This document shows, in pieces, positions 12,901 through 19,838 of a stretch of 35,637 nucleotides of DNA. The notes under the pieces are model-generated. The model searched no databases. It had not been told where the DNA came from and worked only from the letters and a program-made list of their open reading frames with translations. Every line of letters begins with the position of its first letter. Position 1 is the stretch's first letter. A program made the translations under genes and the position numbers. Origin of the DNA: an uncultured Christensenella sp. (GTDB taxonomy: Bacteria; Bacillota; Clostridia; Christensenellales; UBA3700); contig CAJUEA010000014.1 of assembly GCA_910584975.1 (NCBI GenBank), positions 1 to 35,637 of the forward strand, read 5' to 3'.

Positions 12901-15900
12901 AGTCATCTTCGCCGTCAAATTTCATCATATCATTTGTCATTTCAGTACCAAGTTTTAGCTTGATATTGCCAATATGAAGTGAGATATCTTTGTCGCCGTC
13001 TTTTGTATCAACTTGAATGTCAACACCTTTATCAGCATCAACAGAAATGTTTGCATTAAGCACTTTAAAGCTCATATCAGAGCCAGCCATCTTCAAAATA
13101 TTGTTGATAAGTGCTGCTGTAAAGTTCAAGTGAATTGCGCTAACTTGTTCGCCACCTTGTGTGCTATCGCCTTCAGTTGAAAGCATATTCAAACCTCTTG
13201 CAAGAGTGTTTGCTGGTGTTTCCTCGCCACCATCTTCTCCCTCAGGAGGTGCAGGATTAAATGCATTGTTAAGCATATCTCCAAGCACTTTATTTAATGT
13301 TTGAGTAAGGTCAATATCCAAAGCCACATCAGGCAATGTCAAGCCCATCAACTTGAATGTTGAAAGTTGAAGCAGCAATGTGCCGTGTGTCTTATTAATT
13401 TTATATATATCATTACCTTTCTCATCTTTTTGATCAAGTTTTTCAGCATTGTACCCAGTCAATCCCAAAGAACCATTGCCACTGCCTCTGTCGTCAAAGT
13501 ACAACATTTGAATGTAGCCATTGCCGTTTGGAGTGATTGGATTGTAACCACCATTGTTTTTCAAAGTGATGATTGCACGGCTGATAATTTGTTCTGTTTG
13601 TCCTTCAATTACTTTGCCAGTAATGTCGCGTTTTGCAACAATTTCGCTTTGCAACTTGATTGACAAGCCCAATTTTAATTGCAATGGGTTGTCACCAATT
13701 TTAATAGGCATTTTTGGCAAGCCAGTTTGAATACCAAGAATATTGCTTACATCATATGTACCTGCACCCAATGTGATGTCAAGGTCCATATTCATATCAA
13801 CATCATCCAAAGCTCTGTTTGCAATTGACATTATGATGTCTGCAAATCCACTCTTGTCATCGCCTGTCAAATCGCTTACTTTTACAAAAGCACCATATTT
13901 TTCAGGTTTTGCCTCAAGATCTGCCTTAAAATCAGTAATGTCAACTGGACTATCAGCACCAATTCTGAATTTATTAATTGCAAGTGTCAAATCAATTCTT
14001 TGTGCTTCGTCTTCTCTGCCTTGAACACTTACAACCAATTTGATACCAGTTGCCAAGTTAATGCTACCATCAATTTCAATCTCTGGCAATTCAAAGCCAA
14101 GATTAAGGTTAGGGATAAGTCCAAGCACTTTGTTAATCATTTCTGTTGTAATGTGAATCTGCAACAAATTGCTTACTTCTTTTGCAGTTGATTGATTGAA
14201 CATTGCATAAACAACATTGCTGAATACTGTTGATGATGCTCTGTTTGCGTCACTGCTCAAAGACATTGTGCTTGCTGAACTTGCTGCTTTGCCAGGAAGT
14301 TTGCTGTTGATTATATCTCTAAGCTGACCAAGCAAGCCTTCAACAGTGCCATCAGGAATTGCAAATTCAATATCTTTTGCAAGATTATCAAGTTCTGTGA
14401 AAACCAAGTCTGTCAAATCGATACCAATTGCAAAGCTTGGAATACCAATTTGCAACATATTAAATTGACTCATATCAGCAAACAAAATGCCGTGTGTATT
14501 ATCGTCTTCTCTTGTCAAAGACGCAGGCACTGAGTCATGGTTGCCTGGATATCTATCATCAAGGTAAGTTAATTTTACCTCCATGTTATCTACTGGGAAA
14601 AGAGGGTTTTTATATTTGTTAATTATAGTAATATTTGCGCGTGAAATAATCTTACTATATATTGGCTCGTAAGTATAAATTGGATTTTTATTCTTATCAA
14701 GTTCTGGCTCGCCATTCTCTTTCAAAACTGGAACTTTTTCTGTTCCAACTTGAACGCGATCAACTTGAATTTGAATTTTCAAAGTCAAATCCAATATAAA
14801 GCTATTTTCAATTTCGATATAGTTATCTTTATCATTAGCTCCAACAAGTCCTGTTGTAATACCAAGAAGATTTCCGATATAATATTTGCCTGGTTGAATT
14901 TGCAATTTTGCATTCAACTCAAGATCTAAGTCGTCAATTGCTCTGAAGATAAAGTCAGAAAGATTGCCAAAGTAATCTTTATCAACTATGTCGCCTTTTT
15001 CATTTGTTTCAGTCAAAGCTTTGTTGATTTTTGTTTCCAACTTTCTAACAAGACGACCATCCTCGTCATATAGCCATTTGCCATTTTCGTCAACTTCGTA
15101 TTCTCCAAAGCCATATCTGAAGTCACTAAGCACAATTCTGCCTGTGATATCAGCAATTTTTTGAAGATTCAAATCAAGGTAAACATTTTTCAAGCCGTTG
15201 TCATCAACATTCAAGCCAAGATTGATTTCGCCAAAATCATCAAGACCTTTAAGTGCAGGTACATTAAGTTTGAATTGCTCGCACAACTTATCAAAGAATT
15301 TATTTGTTATCTTAATATTAATATTACCGATTGAAGAATCATATTTAAAGAAATCCTCCAAACCAGTTGTATATCTCAAAATATCAAGAATAGTTCCAAT
15401 TGTTGGGCTGATATAAGTTTTGTTTTCTTTGTCGTGACCCAAAGTCAAAACAACTTTGTCTGCCTTGCTATAGTCAAAACCATTATCACTTACAGCAGCA
15501 AAAGTGCTAGCACCAGAGCCTGTATCTTTTTTGAACAAGCTATCAATCATATCAGATGCTGCATCTGTCAAAATCTTGATTGTTTGTTGCAACCAGCTTG
15601 TAACATTCACACCAGAAATAACAATGTTTCCTGGAGTGATTGCAATGCCACTTTCATTAATCAAATTGTCAAGATTGACATAAATCTTTCCTTCTTTCAA
15701 GTAAATGCCAATCATAGGTTCAGTTTTATCTTTTGAACGAACCTCAATCAAAAGCAAACTTCTGTCGTCAACATTGCCTGGTTCAGCAACGCCGTCTTTT
15801 CTGATTTCTTCTTTCAAACGGATATCTGCATCAATATCCACAACCAAACCTGCGTGTGCAGAAAGTGTTAAAGCGCCTTCTGGCAAGAAACCATCGCCAG

Positions 15901-17005
15901 CAAAGAAGTTAACCAACTTGCCAACATCCACATTGTTAATATTCAAATCAAATGAAGTTTTGAATTTCAATTTCAACAAACCAAATGGCTCATAGTTTGC
16001 AATTTCTTCAGGGATAAAGTCAATTTTACCATTTGAGAATGAAGAGCTTGTTGACATTTGGAAATACTCTTCTGCATGGTCATAAACATGCAATTGCAAG
16101 CCATATTTTCCACTGCCTGGCTCAATTTCTTGCATTACCAAGTCGCCGTTTTCAACATCTGCCTCAACATACACATCAATGTTAGGGAAAGCCAATGTCT
16201 TTAGGAAATCGTCAATATAAATTGGTTCGCCTGTTGGGCCCTTCAAAGTAAGACCAATGCCACCAAGAATTCCGTCAATGCTTGTGCCCCCCAAAGCACC
16301 TACAATTGTACTGATTAATTGGTCAGGGTTGAACTTCAATGCAATGTGTCCTGTTCCAGTTGTAGTGTCATATGTAGTAACTTGATTGTCAATTTCAAAA
16401 ATCAACATTGCTACAACCTTAATCAACTCATCAACCTCTGTACCACCAAGTCCAAGATCGCCAACGGCACCAAGAATTGTGTCTACAAGATTTTGCAAAC
16501 CATCAATTTTTCTCAATTGCTCGATAAGCCATCTGAAGTCAATATCTTCCAAATAGAATTGTCTGCCACCAACAGACATATAAAAGCGACCTTCTTTCAA
16601 GTAAATTGCAAAGTTGCCACTCTTATCAGCAAGTTCTGTGCCATTTGCATCACAAGCAGTCAAGCCTAATCCAAGCTCAACTTCTCCTTCCTTGCTATTT
16701 GAATTTGGTAAGAAGTTACCCTTCAAAAAGAACTTATGGTAAACCGTATAAGGATCACCATTCTCAGTTTTCAAATGAGTGGTGATAAACGATTCAAAAT
16801 CCATGTTCACGAATTCATCTTCAGTTCCCATGCCCTTTAGCATAACAAGCAGTAAGTCTCCAGCAGCTGGAGCTTCCTCTGTTGATGCAGGAACATTAGG
16901 AAGATTGATGTCAGAATTCTTTTCCTTGCACGCAACCAATGTAACAGACAAAACTGCTATCAAAAGTACAGCGAGCAAGCAAGCTATAAACCTCTTTTTC
17001 CTCAT
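6986..17005 (-). CDS. Giant modular lipoprotein (3339 residues)
   Basis: The start is placed at 17005 (MRKKRF) because GGAGG lies four bases upstream; an ATG 12 bases further up has no such site. The signal peptide has a basic n-region and a hydrophobic core, ending in the lipobox LVAC with Cys26 as the predicted lipidated residue. A Ser/Glu/Pro/Ala linker follows. Residues about 560-2290 hold six tandem modules, described separately. Before and among them, strands of the type (A/G)IYL-x-x-G-x-x-Y-V recur, resembling ligand-binding lipoproteins of the LolA/LppX sort. The last 700 or so residues look like Ig-type beta domains. Alternating hydrophobic and polar residues dominate throughout, and cysteine is almost absent after Cys26. 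It should sit on the outer face of the cytoplasmic membrane and reach into or through the wall. I recognise no known family over the full length. A scaffold, an adhesin or a hydrophobic-ligand carrier are all possible. Confidence 0.9.
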   Translation of the reverse strand: MRKKRFIACLLAVLLIAVLSVTLVACKEKNSDINLPNVPASTEEAPAAGDLLLVMLKGMGTEDEFVNMDFESFITTHLKTENGDPYTVYHKFFLKGNFLPNSNSKEGEVELGLGLTACDANGTELADKSGNFAIYLKEGRFYMSVGGRQFYLEDIDFRWLIEQLRKIDGLQNLVDTILGAVGDLGLGGTEVDELIKVVAMLIFEIDNQVTTYDTTTGTGHIALKFNPDQLISTIVGALGGTSIDGILGGIGLTLKGPTGEPIYIDDFLKTLAFPNIDVYVEADVENGDLVMQEIEPGSGKYGLQLHVYDHAEEYFQMSTSSSFSNGKIDFIPEEIANYEPFGLLKLKFKTSFDLNINNVDVGKLVNFFAGDGFLPEGALTLSAHAGLVVDIDADIRLKEEIRKDGVAEPGNVDDRSLLLIEVRSKDKTEPMIGIYLKEGKIYVNLDNLINESGIAITPGNIVISGVNVTSWLQQTIKILTDAASDMIDSLFKKDTGSGASTFAAVSDNGFDYSKADKVVLTLGHDKENKTYISPTIGTILDILRYTTGLEDFFKYDSSIGNINIKITNKFFDKLCEQFKLNVPALKGLDDFGEINLGLNVDDNGLKNVYLDLNLQKIADITGRIVLSDFRYGFGEYEVDENGKWLYDEDGRLVRKLETKINKALTETNEKGDIVDKDYFGNLSDFIFRAIDDLDLELNAKLQIQPGKYYIGNLLGITTGLVGANDKDNYIEIENSFILDLTLKIQIQVDRVQVGTEKVPVLKENGEPELDKNKNPIYTYEPIYSKIISRANITIINKYKNPLFPVDNMEVKLTYLDDRYPGNHDSVPASLTREDDNTHGILFADMSQFNMLQIGIPSFAIGIDLTDLVFTELDNLAKDIEFAIPDGTVEGLLGQLRDIINSKLPGKAASSASTMSLSSDANRASSTVFSNVVYAMFNQSTAKEVSNLLQIHITTEMINKVLGLIPNLNLGFELPEIEIDGSINLATGIKLVVSVQGREDEAQRIDLTLAINKFRIGADSPVDITDFKADLEAKPEKYGAFVKVSDLTGDDKSGFADIIMSIANRALDDVDMNMDLDITLGAGTYDVSNILGIQTGLPKMPIKIGDNPLQLKLGLSIKLQSEIVAKRDITGKVIEGQTEQIISRAIITLKNNGGYNPITPNGNGYIQMLYFDDRGSGNGSLGLTGYNAEKLDQKDEKGNDIYKINKTHGTLLLQLSTFKLMGLTLPDVALDIDLTQTLNKVLGDMLNNAFNPAPPEGEDGGEETPANTLARGLNMLSTEGDSTQGGEQVSAIHLNFTAALINNILKMAGSDMSFKVLNANISVDADKGVDIQVDTKDGDKDISLHIGNIKLKLGTEMTNDMMKFDGEDDFDITRFGDIAKLTPNSLVKVLITRALDDANIELGLDFKIEAGEYDIGDLLSAFGFEFGSIPVTVTDTFELNLVLKIKLQWGSFKDGTSGIARGEVSLYNSANNVFFKEGTILQAYYTDDRADINTNLIPERFRYKEGGAKKTHGTLFLDLTYFEDVLPQSPIKLPSFALDIDLTEQINNIIKQINLGDNSIIPSEMTAQFVSETFANAFGTVVDGEEGTQNPEDSACNYFQVLITMELIQELLKSFNLTLNLPEEFQYINGDLTISRIDGISLGINYRVPKDEIFDEEGNIKDAYKDENGNLKEEFLSTILSLGIDIKAIELGKPLAKDNQIEIDLIDFGLFGQEALTSVGSIIRRVLDDVNIKIALDLKVPQGKHNFAPFLQMAGIDINELFLEVTSDFLLQLELSVQFQMEQIQVTEMVDGVEVTRTETYLALAKIELNNKVANIMFDKGTIIAMYYFDDRYYDNLTADEKDRIKLDPYKVVEDSNGNEVIEKTHGTLFADFTGLKIANISIPAIKMDIDLTTLVNGLLDDLDKSIDKGNNNQSVFSSRSMMGLVADGDANSETQPEFGLDKLTNYLAVKIGVTVIENVIKMLGVDIGNVELPDFSVTLAGDITQSLAINLTLNVGHPGSGEAGANPQQIEGMLSFPSLAIGAQHKIAIPADFRSAKFDVDFGNLVKNLLQHGKLTAKVNIGANASTMDIQRLLNNLLAASNLTINLPINVDLNDFANTLDLVVQWEFDYNDPAKTKLLLEFKCDSILAAAIYLQGGTVYVDMSGLGLPQFKLTNSGIAKLLTNLVGNALDGMLDNLIKSSGLKGLQSSAASANNMSVSDMNNDIYTSALNGDLDELADDNGIMSYLNLLLKGVTIVDGEIRADFGADVIREVLKKLSVNIAEDITLNLSANIKTGTINLNATFDEISVGATLKLENLGTKDENFTIDLSTIGAFPELDASSGNKVVSDLFDRLFEDPSADGIWIDLISKNRAITSMGNTFKFTKMTITKAPAEGMTLYGYTTKSYYVSAGSIVITLMRMDGYGAVVNDPERPYLVGEPALYIILDVKAGKMSIKTTADLLPKPELGIISLPINIDDIVNNALPAFDVNVKKILGDLLGPIITKINDGNIGLTADADATAEEKEGFSLDIMSLLKGVNVKVYGVRNIKISVELNAIELNDILVYLFDDMLTGMPIDLGSGPIYVGELRYRDYLNNLPNDADAGIAFLDRIWDGLIFPIVRQQVSNIIQLTDGIINSVTGAIKGSLYDLLSRLLPFPNFAQSNSELNLNVYIVNGKLDNIQLAGHAGNAWTEGGQLVRDTIELRIFNDLSKQVFFGTISPVDLNKSEFQAPYINFDVALDSEQNFRNKFVDTAYKPDIKKMYYENTRDQNPSYLVEASDVEWGVVFYSSEGFDSENELTEGTFNTFNPKSNDMAAFKQGSSWKPGYYKVEGIASKYGARTTVKVVITNSQEFFNGHVDMATGFTTDLAIDDIIIRAGRTLPDSITVLKLDSVSKVVKNQVHIRNIKATDTQEAATKFEFVDAEQQQIGGHERNAYVKIFLKNPNKEVKVPVKVIWEDANLVLADNTPIEISLFEYMDFVNNTYNAQKMLVKTSDGRKIYQDVEDIYITNNNLFEVDQTATAANGRHTLKLDENGRVKLTNMDIWNSDVNHDTTIIIKLANAHSDQAELVKTVKVRARQIDFVRFDSKNNVIMNDLQTERDLPKTAHVFFKNGDSGHYDVTNLSWRGNFQIGTKGRYTDNMCRLNVDYNFDENDTNTANWAKGITITINETQIDYAKVGPDNDSRYTDISYKDFADLVYDGKKFANGLDIRLISTDGKTIDYVNDSIRYIARWVKDSNNTDINYPVMIENDSNGNGRQLYKDLETKWNNEHKNENGNITETFPYTPEYETFGNYTIDTRGITVGEEGAQVRLTITLHYLKPDPTALKTPSEYEADKKYVTTYIYFNVAKPEFKDLSAVENY
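10135..15328 (-). repeat. Six tandem ~300-390-residue modules inside the giant lipoprotein
   Basis: Each module opens with a helix-plus-strand block of the form I-T-x-E-x-I-x-x-x-L, then L-x-L-x-L-P and an ING/ISG-like strand. These blocks begin near residues 564, 951, 1297, 1602, 1952 and 2247. The first four modules also carry RA(L/I)DD or RVLDD (near 690, 1065, 1392, 1725), then a Y-x-DDR motif (near 816, 1172, 1488, 1831), then THG(T/I)L (near 839, 1207, 1511, 1866), and finally D-I-D-L-T. The last two modules lack these three motifs and look degenerate. Ser/Ala-rich linkers separate several modules. The DNA copies are diverged, so the duplication is old. Confidence 0.75.
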
Positions 17006-17009
17006 AATT

Positions 17010-17014
17010 CCTCC
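17010..17014 (-). promoter_or_regulatory. Ribosome binding site setting the lipoprotein start
   Basis: GGAGG sits four bases before the ATG at 17005. The sequence GGAGGAATTATGAG is identical at the start of the downstream giant gene (6967-6980). This supports the internal start rather than the ATG at 17017. Confidence 0.8.
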
Positions 17015-17058
17015 CAAATGCGCACCTAAATGCGTAATGTAGTCTTTTAACTAAATAA

Positions 17059-17091
17059 ATTATATATAAGCAACCTTAACTCAACCTTAAC
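17059..17091 (-). promoter_or_regulatory. Promoter of the giant operon with 11-bp direct repeat over the -35
   Basis: A perfect TATAAT (17064 to 17059) lies 53 bases before the lipoprotein ATG. No good TTGACA is found 17 bases upstream. Instead, two perfect copies of CAACCTTAAC (plus-strand sense) sit at 17071-17080 and 17082-17091, offset by 11 bases, so one copy covers the -35 position. Tandem sites one helical turn apart that replace a weak -35 are the usual layout for activators of the OmpR/PhoB response-regulator family. The regulator itself is not in the window. Confidence 0.55.
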
Positions 17092-17112
17092 ACTCAAAAA
17101 ATCGCCCTAAAG

Positions 17113-17128
17113 TTTACATACACTTTAC
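17113..17128. promoter_or_regulatory. Second 11-bp-period direct repeat upstream of the giant operon
   Basis: TTTAC occurs at 17113-17117 and again at 17124-17128, an 11-base offset, about 20 bases upstream of the CAACCTTAAC pair. It could be a further half-site pair for the same regulator. The motif is short and the region is AT-rich, so chance is possible. Confidence 0.3.
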
Positions 17129-17497
17129 CTGTGTTTTTCTTTTCATACAATTGATAGCCTAGAAGTTTCTATAATATAAACTGAATAGCAAAAAGCTTTC
17201 TAAATAAATTCTTACAAAGCTTAATAAAAATAACCGATATTTTTCGTAGTTTTTTAAGCGAAAAAATGAGTAAAATTTTAAGATTTTTCAAGCCGAATTT
17301 TCAAAAAATCACATCTTTTTTTAAGGTTGATTTGAAGATTGTTTTTGCAAAAAATTTTGCTAAATTTCAAGCAATTTTAGCATACTTTTTTTTGTGATTT
17401 TTGAGTCATTTTTTCATTGTTTATGCTTACAATTTTACCCATTTATGCACTCAAATTCAACACATTTTAAGTCTTATTTTTCTTGCAAATTTTCTCA

Positions 17498-17584
17498 TAT
17501 TTTCAAGCATTTTTGCTACTGGTTTTTTGCCTATTTTCAAGCATTTTGCTACTGGTTTTTTGCCTATTTTCAAGCATTTTTGCC
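17498..17584. repeat. Tandem repeat, 2.6 copies of a 33-34 bp unit
   Basis: The unit starts TATTTTCAAGCATTTT and ends GGTTTTTTGCC. Copies run 17498-17531 (34 bp), 17532-17564 (33 bp, one T fewer) and a partial copy 17565-17584. Apart from the single T the copies are identical, so the duplication is recent or actively maintained. Confidence 0.9.
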
Positions 17585-18067
17585 GTTAAATTTTTGCTTA
17601 TTTTAAAGCATAAAAATCATTTTTCAGTGCTAATTCAATCAGCTTTAATTTTTACACACTGAGCACCATAATTGTAAAGCGTTGTTGATTATTAAAGCCC
17701 ACTTTATTTGTAATTTTTCAATCAGAATTCACTCTTATATGCCACTCAAATCGCTATATTTTGCCTTAAAAAAACATTGAAAAACTACTTTTATTTGCTT
17801 TTAAAATTAGTAATTATTATTAGTTTTTTATCAATATTACATTAATTTTGAGCTTGTTTTTTTAAATTTGATTAACAATTTTACTCTTTTCAACAATGCT
17901 TTAATTTCAATTTTTTATATTTTTCGAAACATATTTATTATTATTATTATAATGAATAATTGTAAGTTTTTTTATCGTGGTTTTAATATTCAAATAGTAA
18001 AATTTAGTTGTCTATTTGACATTTTTCGCACTTTTTGTGTGCAAAATCGTTATTTTTTAATAAATTG

Positions 18068-18096
18068 TTTACAAATGGCAATATTCGTGGTATAAT
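18068..18096 (+). promoter_or_regulatory. Sigma-A-type promoter for the membrane-protein/acyltransferase operon
   Basis: TTTACA (18068-18073) is followed after exactly 17 bases by a perfect TATAAT (18091-18096). Transcription would start near 18103, giving a leader of about 155 bases before the ATG at 18258. Confidence 0.6.
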
Positions 18097-18124
18097 TATT
18101 TGTAAAATATCAACAAATTTAGCC

Positions 18125-18153
18125 TAAAATTAAAAGGACTGATTCCATACAAT
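18125..18153 (+). promoter_or_regulatory. Sigma-E-like promoter for the membrane-protein/acyltransferase operon
   Basis: CATACAAT (18146-18153) matches the B. subtilis sigma-E -10 consensus CATACAHT exactly. TAAAATT (18125-18131), 14 bases upstream, matches six of seven positions of the -35 consensus KMATATT. The start would be near 18160, about 98 bases before the gene. The spoIVA gene in this window has the same -10 sequence and spacing. Confidence 0.45.
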
Positions 18154-18257
18154 ATGAAATCATTAAACAAAAATAAAATTGAGTTTTTGCCCAGTATTTT
18201 GTGTGCATAGTAACTTTTACAGCTAATTTGCGATATATTTTTTGTGCGAGGGCGATT

Positions 18258-18878
18258 ATGGTAGGATTTACGGCAATTTTACTTGTTATTGCAAAGGCGA
18301 TTTACAAAATCGTCAAATTTGCCTTGAATATTCTTGCACATATTTTTGTTTATTTTGGGCTTTGGATACCGGGCATTTATTTGCTGATTTGTGGTATTTT
18401 AATTTTGACTGGTGGGCTTGACCCAAAAGTTATCAACACAAACAGCATAATCTTTTATATTGGCTTGGCAATCACTCTGCTTGGCAGTTTGATTATAACA
18501 GTAAGACATCTTATCATTCAGCCAATTCATCAAGTGCTTGAGAGCGAGCGAGCTAAAAGAGAATTGTGGGAACGCAAAGAAAAAGAAAAAAGACAAAAAC
18601 TTTACGAAAAAAATCCTATCAAATATTTCAAAAAGTATGAAGGTGGTATGCCTCACAAAAGTCATCCTTACTATGACCCTAACATTGACAGAAAAGGCTT
18701 TGTCCCACCAAAAGTTTATCGCTCAAAAAATAATCCAACAATTATCATTCATGAATATGAAACTCATTTCAAAGTTTTTCAGGAATACCCTAATGGTGAC
18801 TTTCAAATGATTGATGTAAAAAATAAACCCGAAAATTTCAAGGAGGTAAAAAAACATGGATGGCGTTTTAAAAAATAA
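18258..18878 (+). CDS. Small membrane protein with charged cytoplasmic tail, unknown function
   Basis: The start is placed at 18258 (MVGFTA) because GAGGG lies five bases upstream, giving 206 residues; an upstream ATG at 18201 has no ribosome binding site. Two strong hydrophobic segments are visible (about residues 28-51 and 63-83), with a possible shorter one near the N-terminus. A highly charged stretch rich in Lys, Glu and Arg (about 92-118) could form a coiled coil. The last 80 or so residues are soluble, with alternating strands and many aromatic and Lys residues. I do not recognise the family. The gene overlaps the acyltransferase gene by 23 bases, so the two are translated from one message and may act together at the membrane. 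Confidence 0.75.
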   Translation: MVGFTAILLVIAKAIYKIVKFALNILAHIFVYFGLWIPGIYLLICGILILTGGLDPKVINTNSIIFYIGLAITLLGSLIITVRHLIIQPIHQVLESERAKRELWERKEKEKRQKLYEKNPIKYFKKYEGGMPHKSHPYYDPNIDRKGFVPPKVYRSKNNPTIIIHEYETHFKVFQEYPNGDFQMIDVKNKPENFKEVKKHGWRFKK

Positions 18879-19716
18879 AAAATGCATTTTTGGTCGCAAA
18901 TTACCTCTTACCAACAGCAAAGCGAAAAAAGACAGAATATGGGAGCTTGATTTCATACGAGGAATTTGCGTCTTGCTTATGATTTGGGATCACTTTATGT
19001 ATGACATTGCAGATATTTTTGGCTCTGCTTGGCAAAAGGCAAATCCCGTTCATAGTGGCTTTTATGATTTTGCATTAAATTACGAATCAAGTATGCTTAG
19101 GGAGATTTTTCATCCAATCATATTCAGCTTATTTTTCATTCTTTGTGGAATATCGTGCAATCTTTCACGCAACAATCTCAAAAGAGGTGTTCAAGTTTTG
19201 TTTGTGGCTTTTGCCATAACAGCCGTAACCTCAATGTTTGATACTTCAATCACTTTTGGTGTTTTGCATATGCTTGCTTTTTCAATTTTGATTTATTTCA
19301 TCATAAGCAAAGTTTGCTGTGAAAACAAAAAAATCATAAGTATGGTGTGTTTGATCGCAGGCGTAGTAATTTGGATTGTAACACAAGTTTACAGCGCAAA
19401 TCCACCAGACAACCTAAACAGCGACTTAGCATTTATCGCTGATTACTTTGGTGGTGCAAGTTATAGTTCAGCTGATTATTTCCCAATATTGCCGAATTTG
19501 GCATATGTGCTTTTGGGTGCAAGTATCGGTACATTTGTTTACGGCGACAGAAAATCAATTTTGCCCATTCTTGACAAATATGGTTGGCACAAACCTGTAA
19601 GCTTTTGGGGCAACAAGGCTTTGCTTGTTTACATCTTACACCAACCTTTAATCATTTTGCTTTTATCATTGATAAGTTATTTGTTTATAACCCCTGGCAA
19701 TTTTGTTTTTATTTGA
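18856..19716 (+). CDS. DUF1624/HGSNAT-type membrane acyltransferase
   Basis: 286 residues with about seven hydrophobic segments. The N-terminal block (residues about 28-46), with R-x-x-E-LDFIRG and M-I-W-DH, is characteristic of the DUF1624 family related to heparan-alpha-glucosaminide N-acetyltransferase. Later landmarks also fit: F-I-L-CG-I-S with a following basic loop, FGVLHMLA, PNLAYVLLGA, and a final block with F-W-G-N-K-ALLVYILHQP. Members are thought to move acetyl groups across the membrane onto extracytoplasmic sugars; the substrate here is unknown, with wall or spore-cortex glycans as possibilities. AGGAGG at 18841-18846 sets the start, inside the end of the preceding gene. Length is shorter than eukaryotic relatives but normal for the bacterial ones. 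Confidence 0.8.
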   Translation: MDGVLKNKKCIFGRKLPLTNSKAKKDRIWELDFIRGICVLLMIWDHFMYDIADIFGSAWQKANPVHSGFYDFALNYESSMLREIFHPIIFSLFFILCGISCNLSRNNLKRGVQVLFVAFAITAVTSMFDTSITFGVLHMLAFSILIYFIISKVCCENKKIISMVCLIAGVVIWIVTQVYSANPPDNLNSDLAFIADYFGGASYSSADYFPILPNLAYVLLGASIGTFVYGDRKSILPILDKYGWHKPVSFWGNKALLVYILHQPLIILLLSLISYLFITPGNFVFI

Positions 19717-19838
19717 TTAACTTAAACATCAATTTATCAATTATTTTTCAACTTAACAGTCAAATAATTTCAATTTTTTTAGCAACTTTTACTCCTATTT
19801 GAAAATTAAATATAGTAGCATTTGAGATACTTTCTTGC

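Larger units (their letters stand above)
17006..18257. other. 1.25 kb AT-rich divergent intergenic region
   Basis: No credible gene is visible; short open frames here are AT-rich and lack ribosome binding sites. The region contains the giant-operon promoter on the left, promoters for the membrane-protein operon on the right, and a 33-34 bp tandem repeat in the middle. The motif TTTCAAGC recurs outside the tandem array near 17286 and 17367, and a TTTAAAGC variant occurs near 17602. A non-coding RNA cannot be excluded, but I see no structure strong enough to call one. Confidence 0.6.

Noticed and set aside
17144..17151. CATACAAT, possible sigma-E -10 on the plus strand
   Set aside because: No -35-like element lies 13-15 bases upstream, and no gene follows for about 1.1 kb.
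17498..17584. CRISPR array
   Set aside because: The units are directly adjacent with no unique spacers, only 2.6 copies exist, and no cas gene is near.
17394..17606. Open frame encoding a repeated aromatic peptide
   Set aside because: It is simply the translation of the 33-34 bp tandem repeat, has no ribosome binding site, and changes frame with the single-T difference between copies.
18154..18210. 18-codon frame upstream of the membrane-protein gene, possible leader peptide
   Set aside because: The only purine-rich site is too far from the ATG, and the ATG directly abuts the sigma-E-like -10, so it would lie upstream of that transcript's start.
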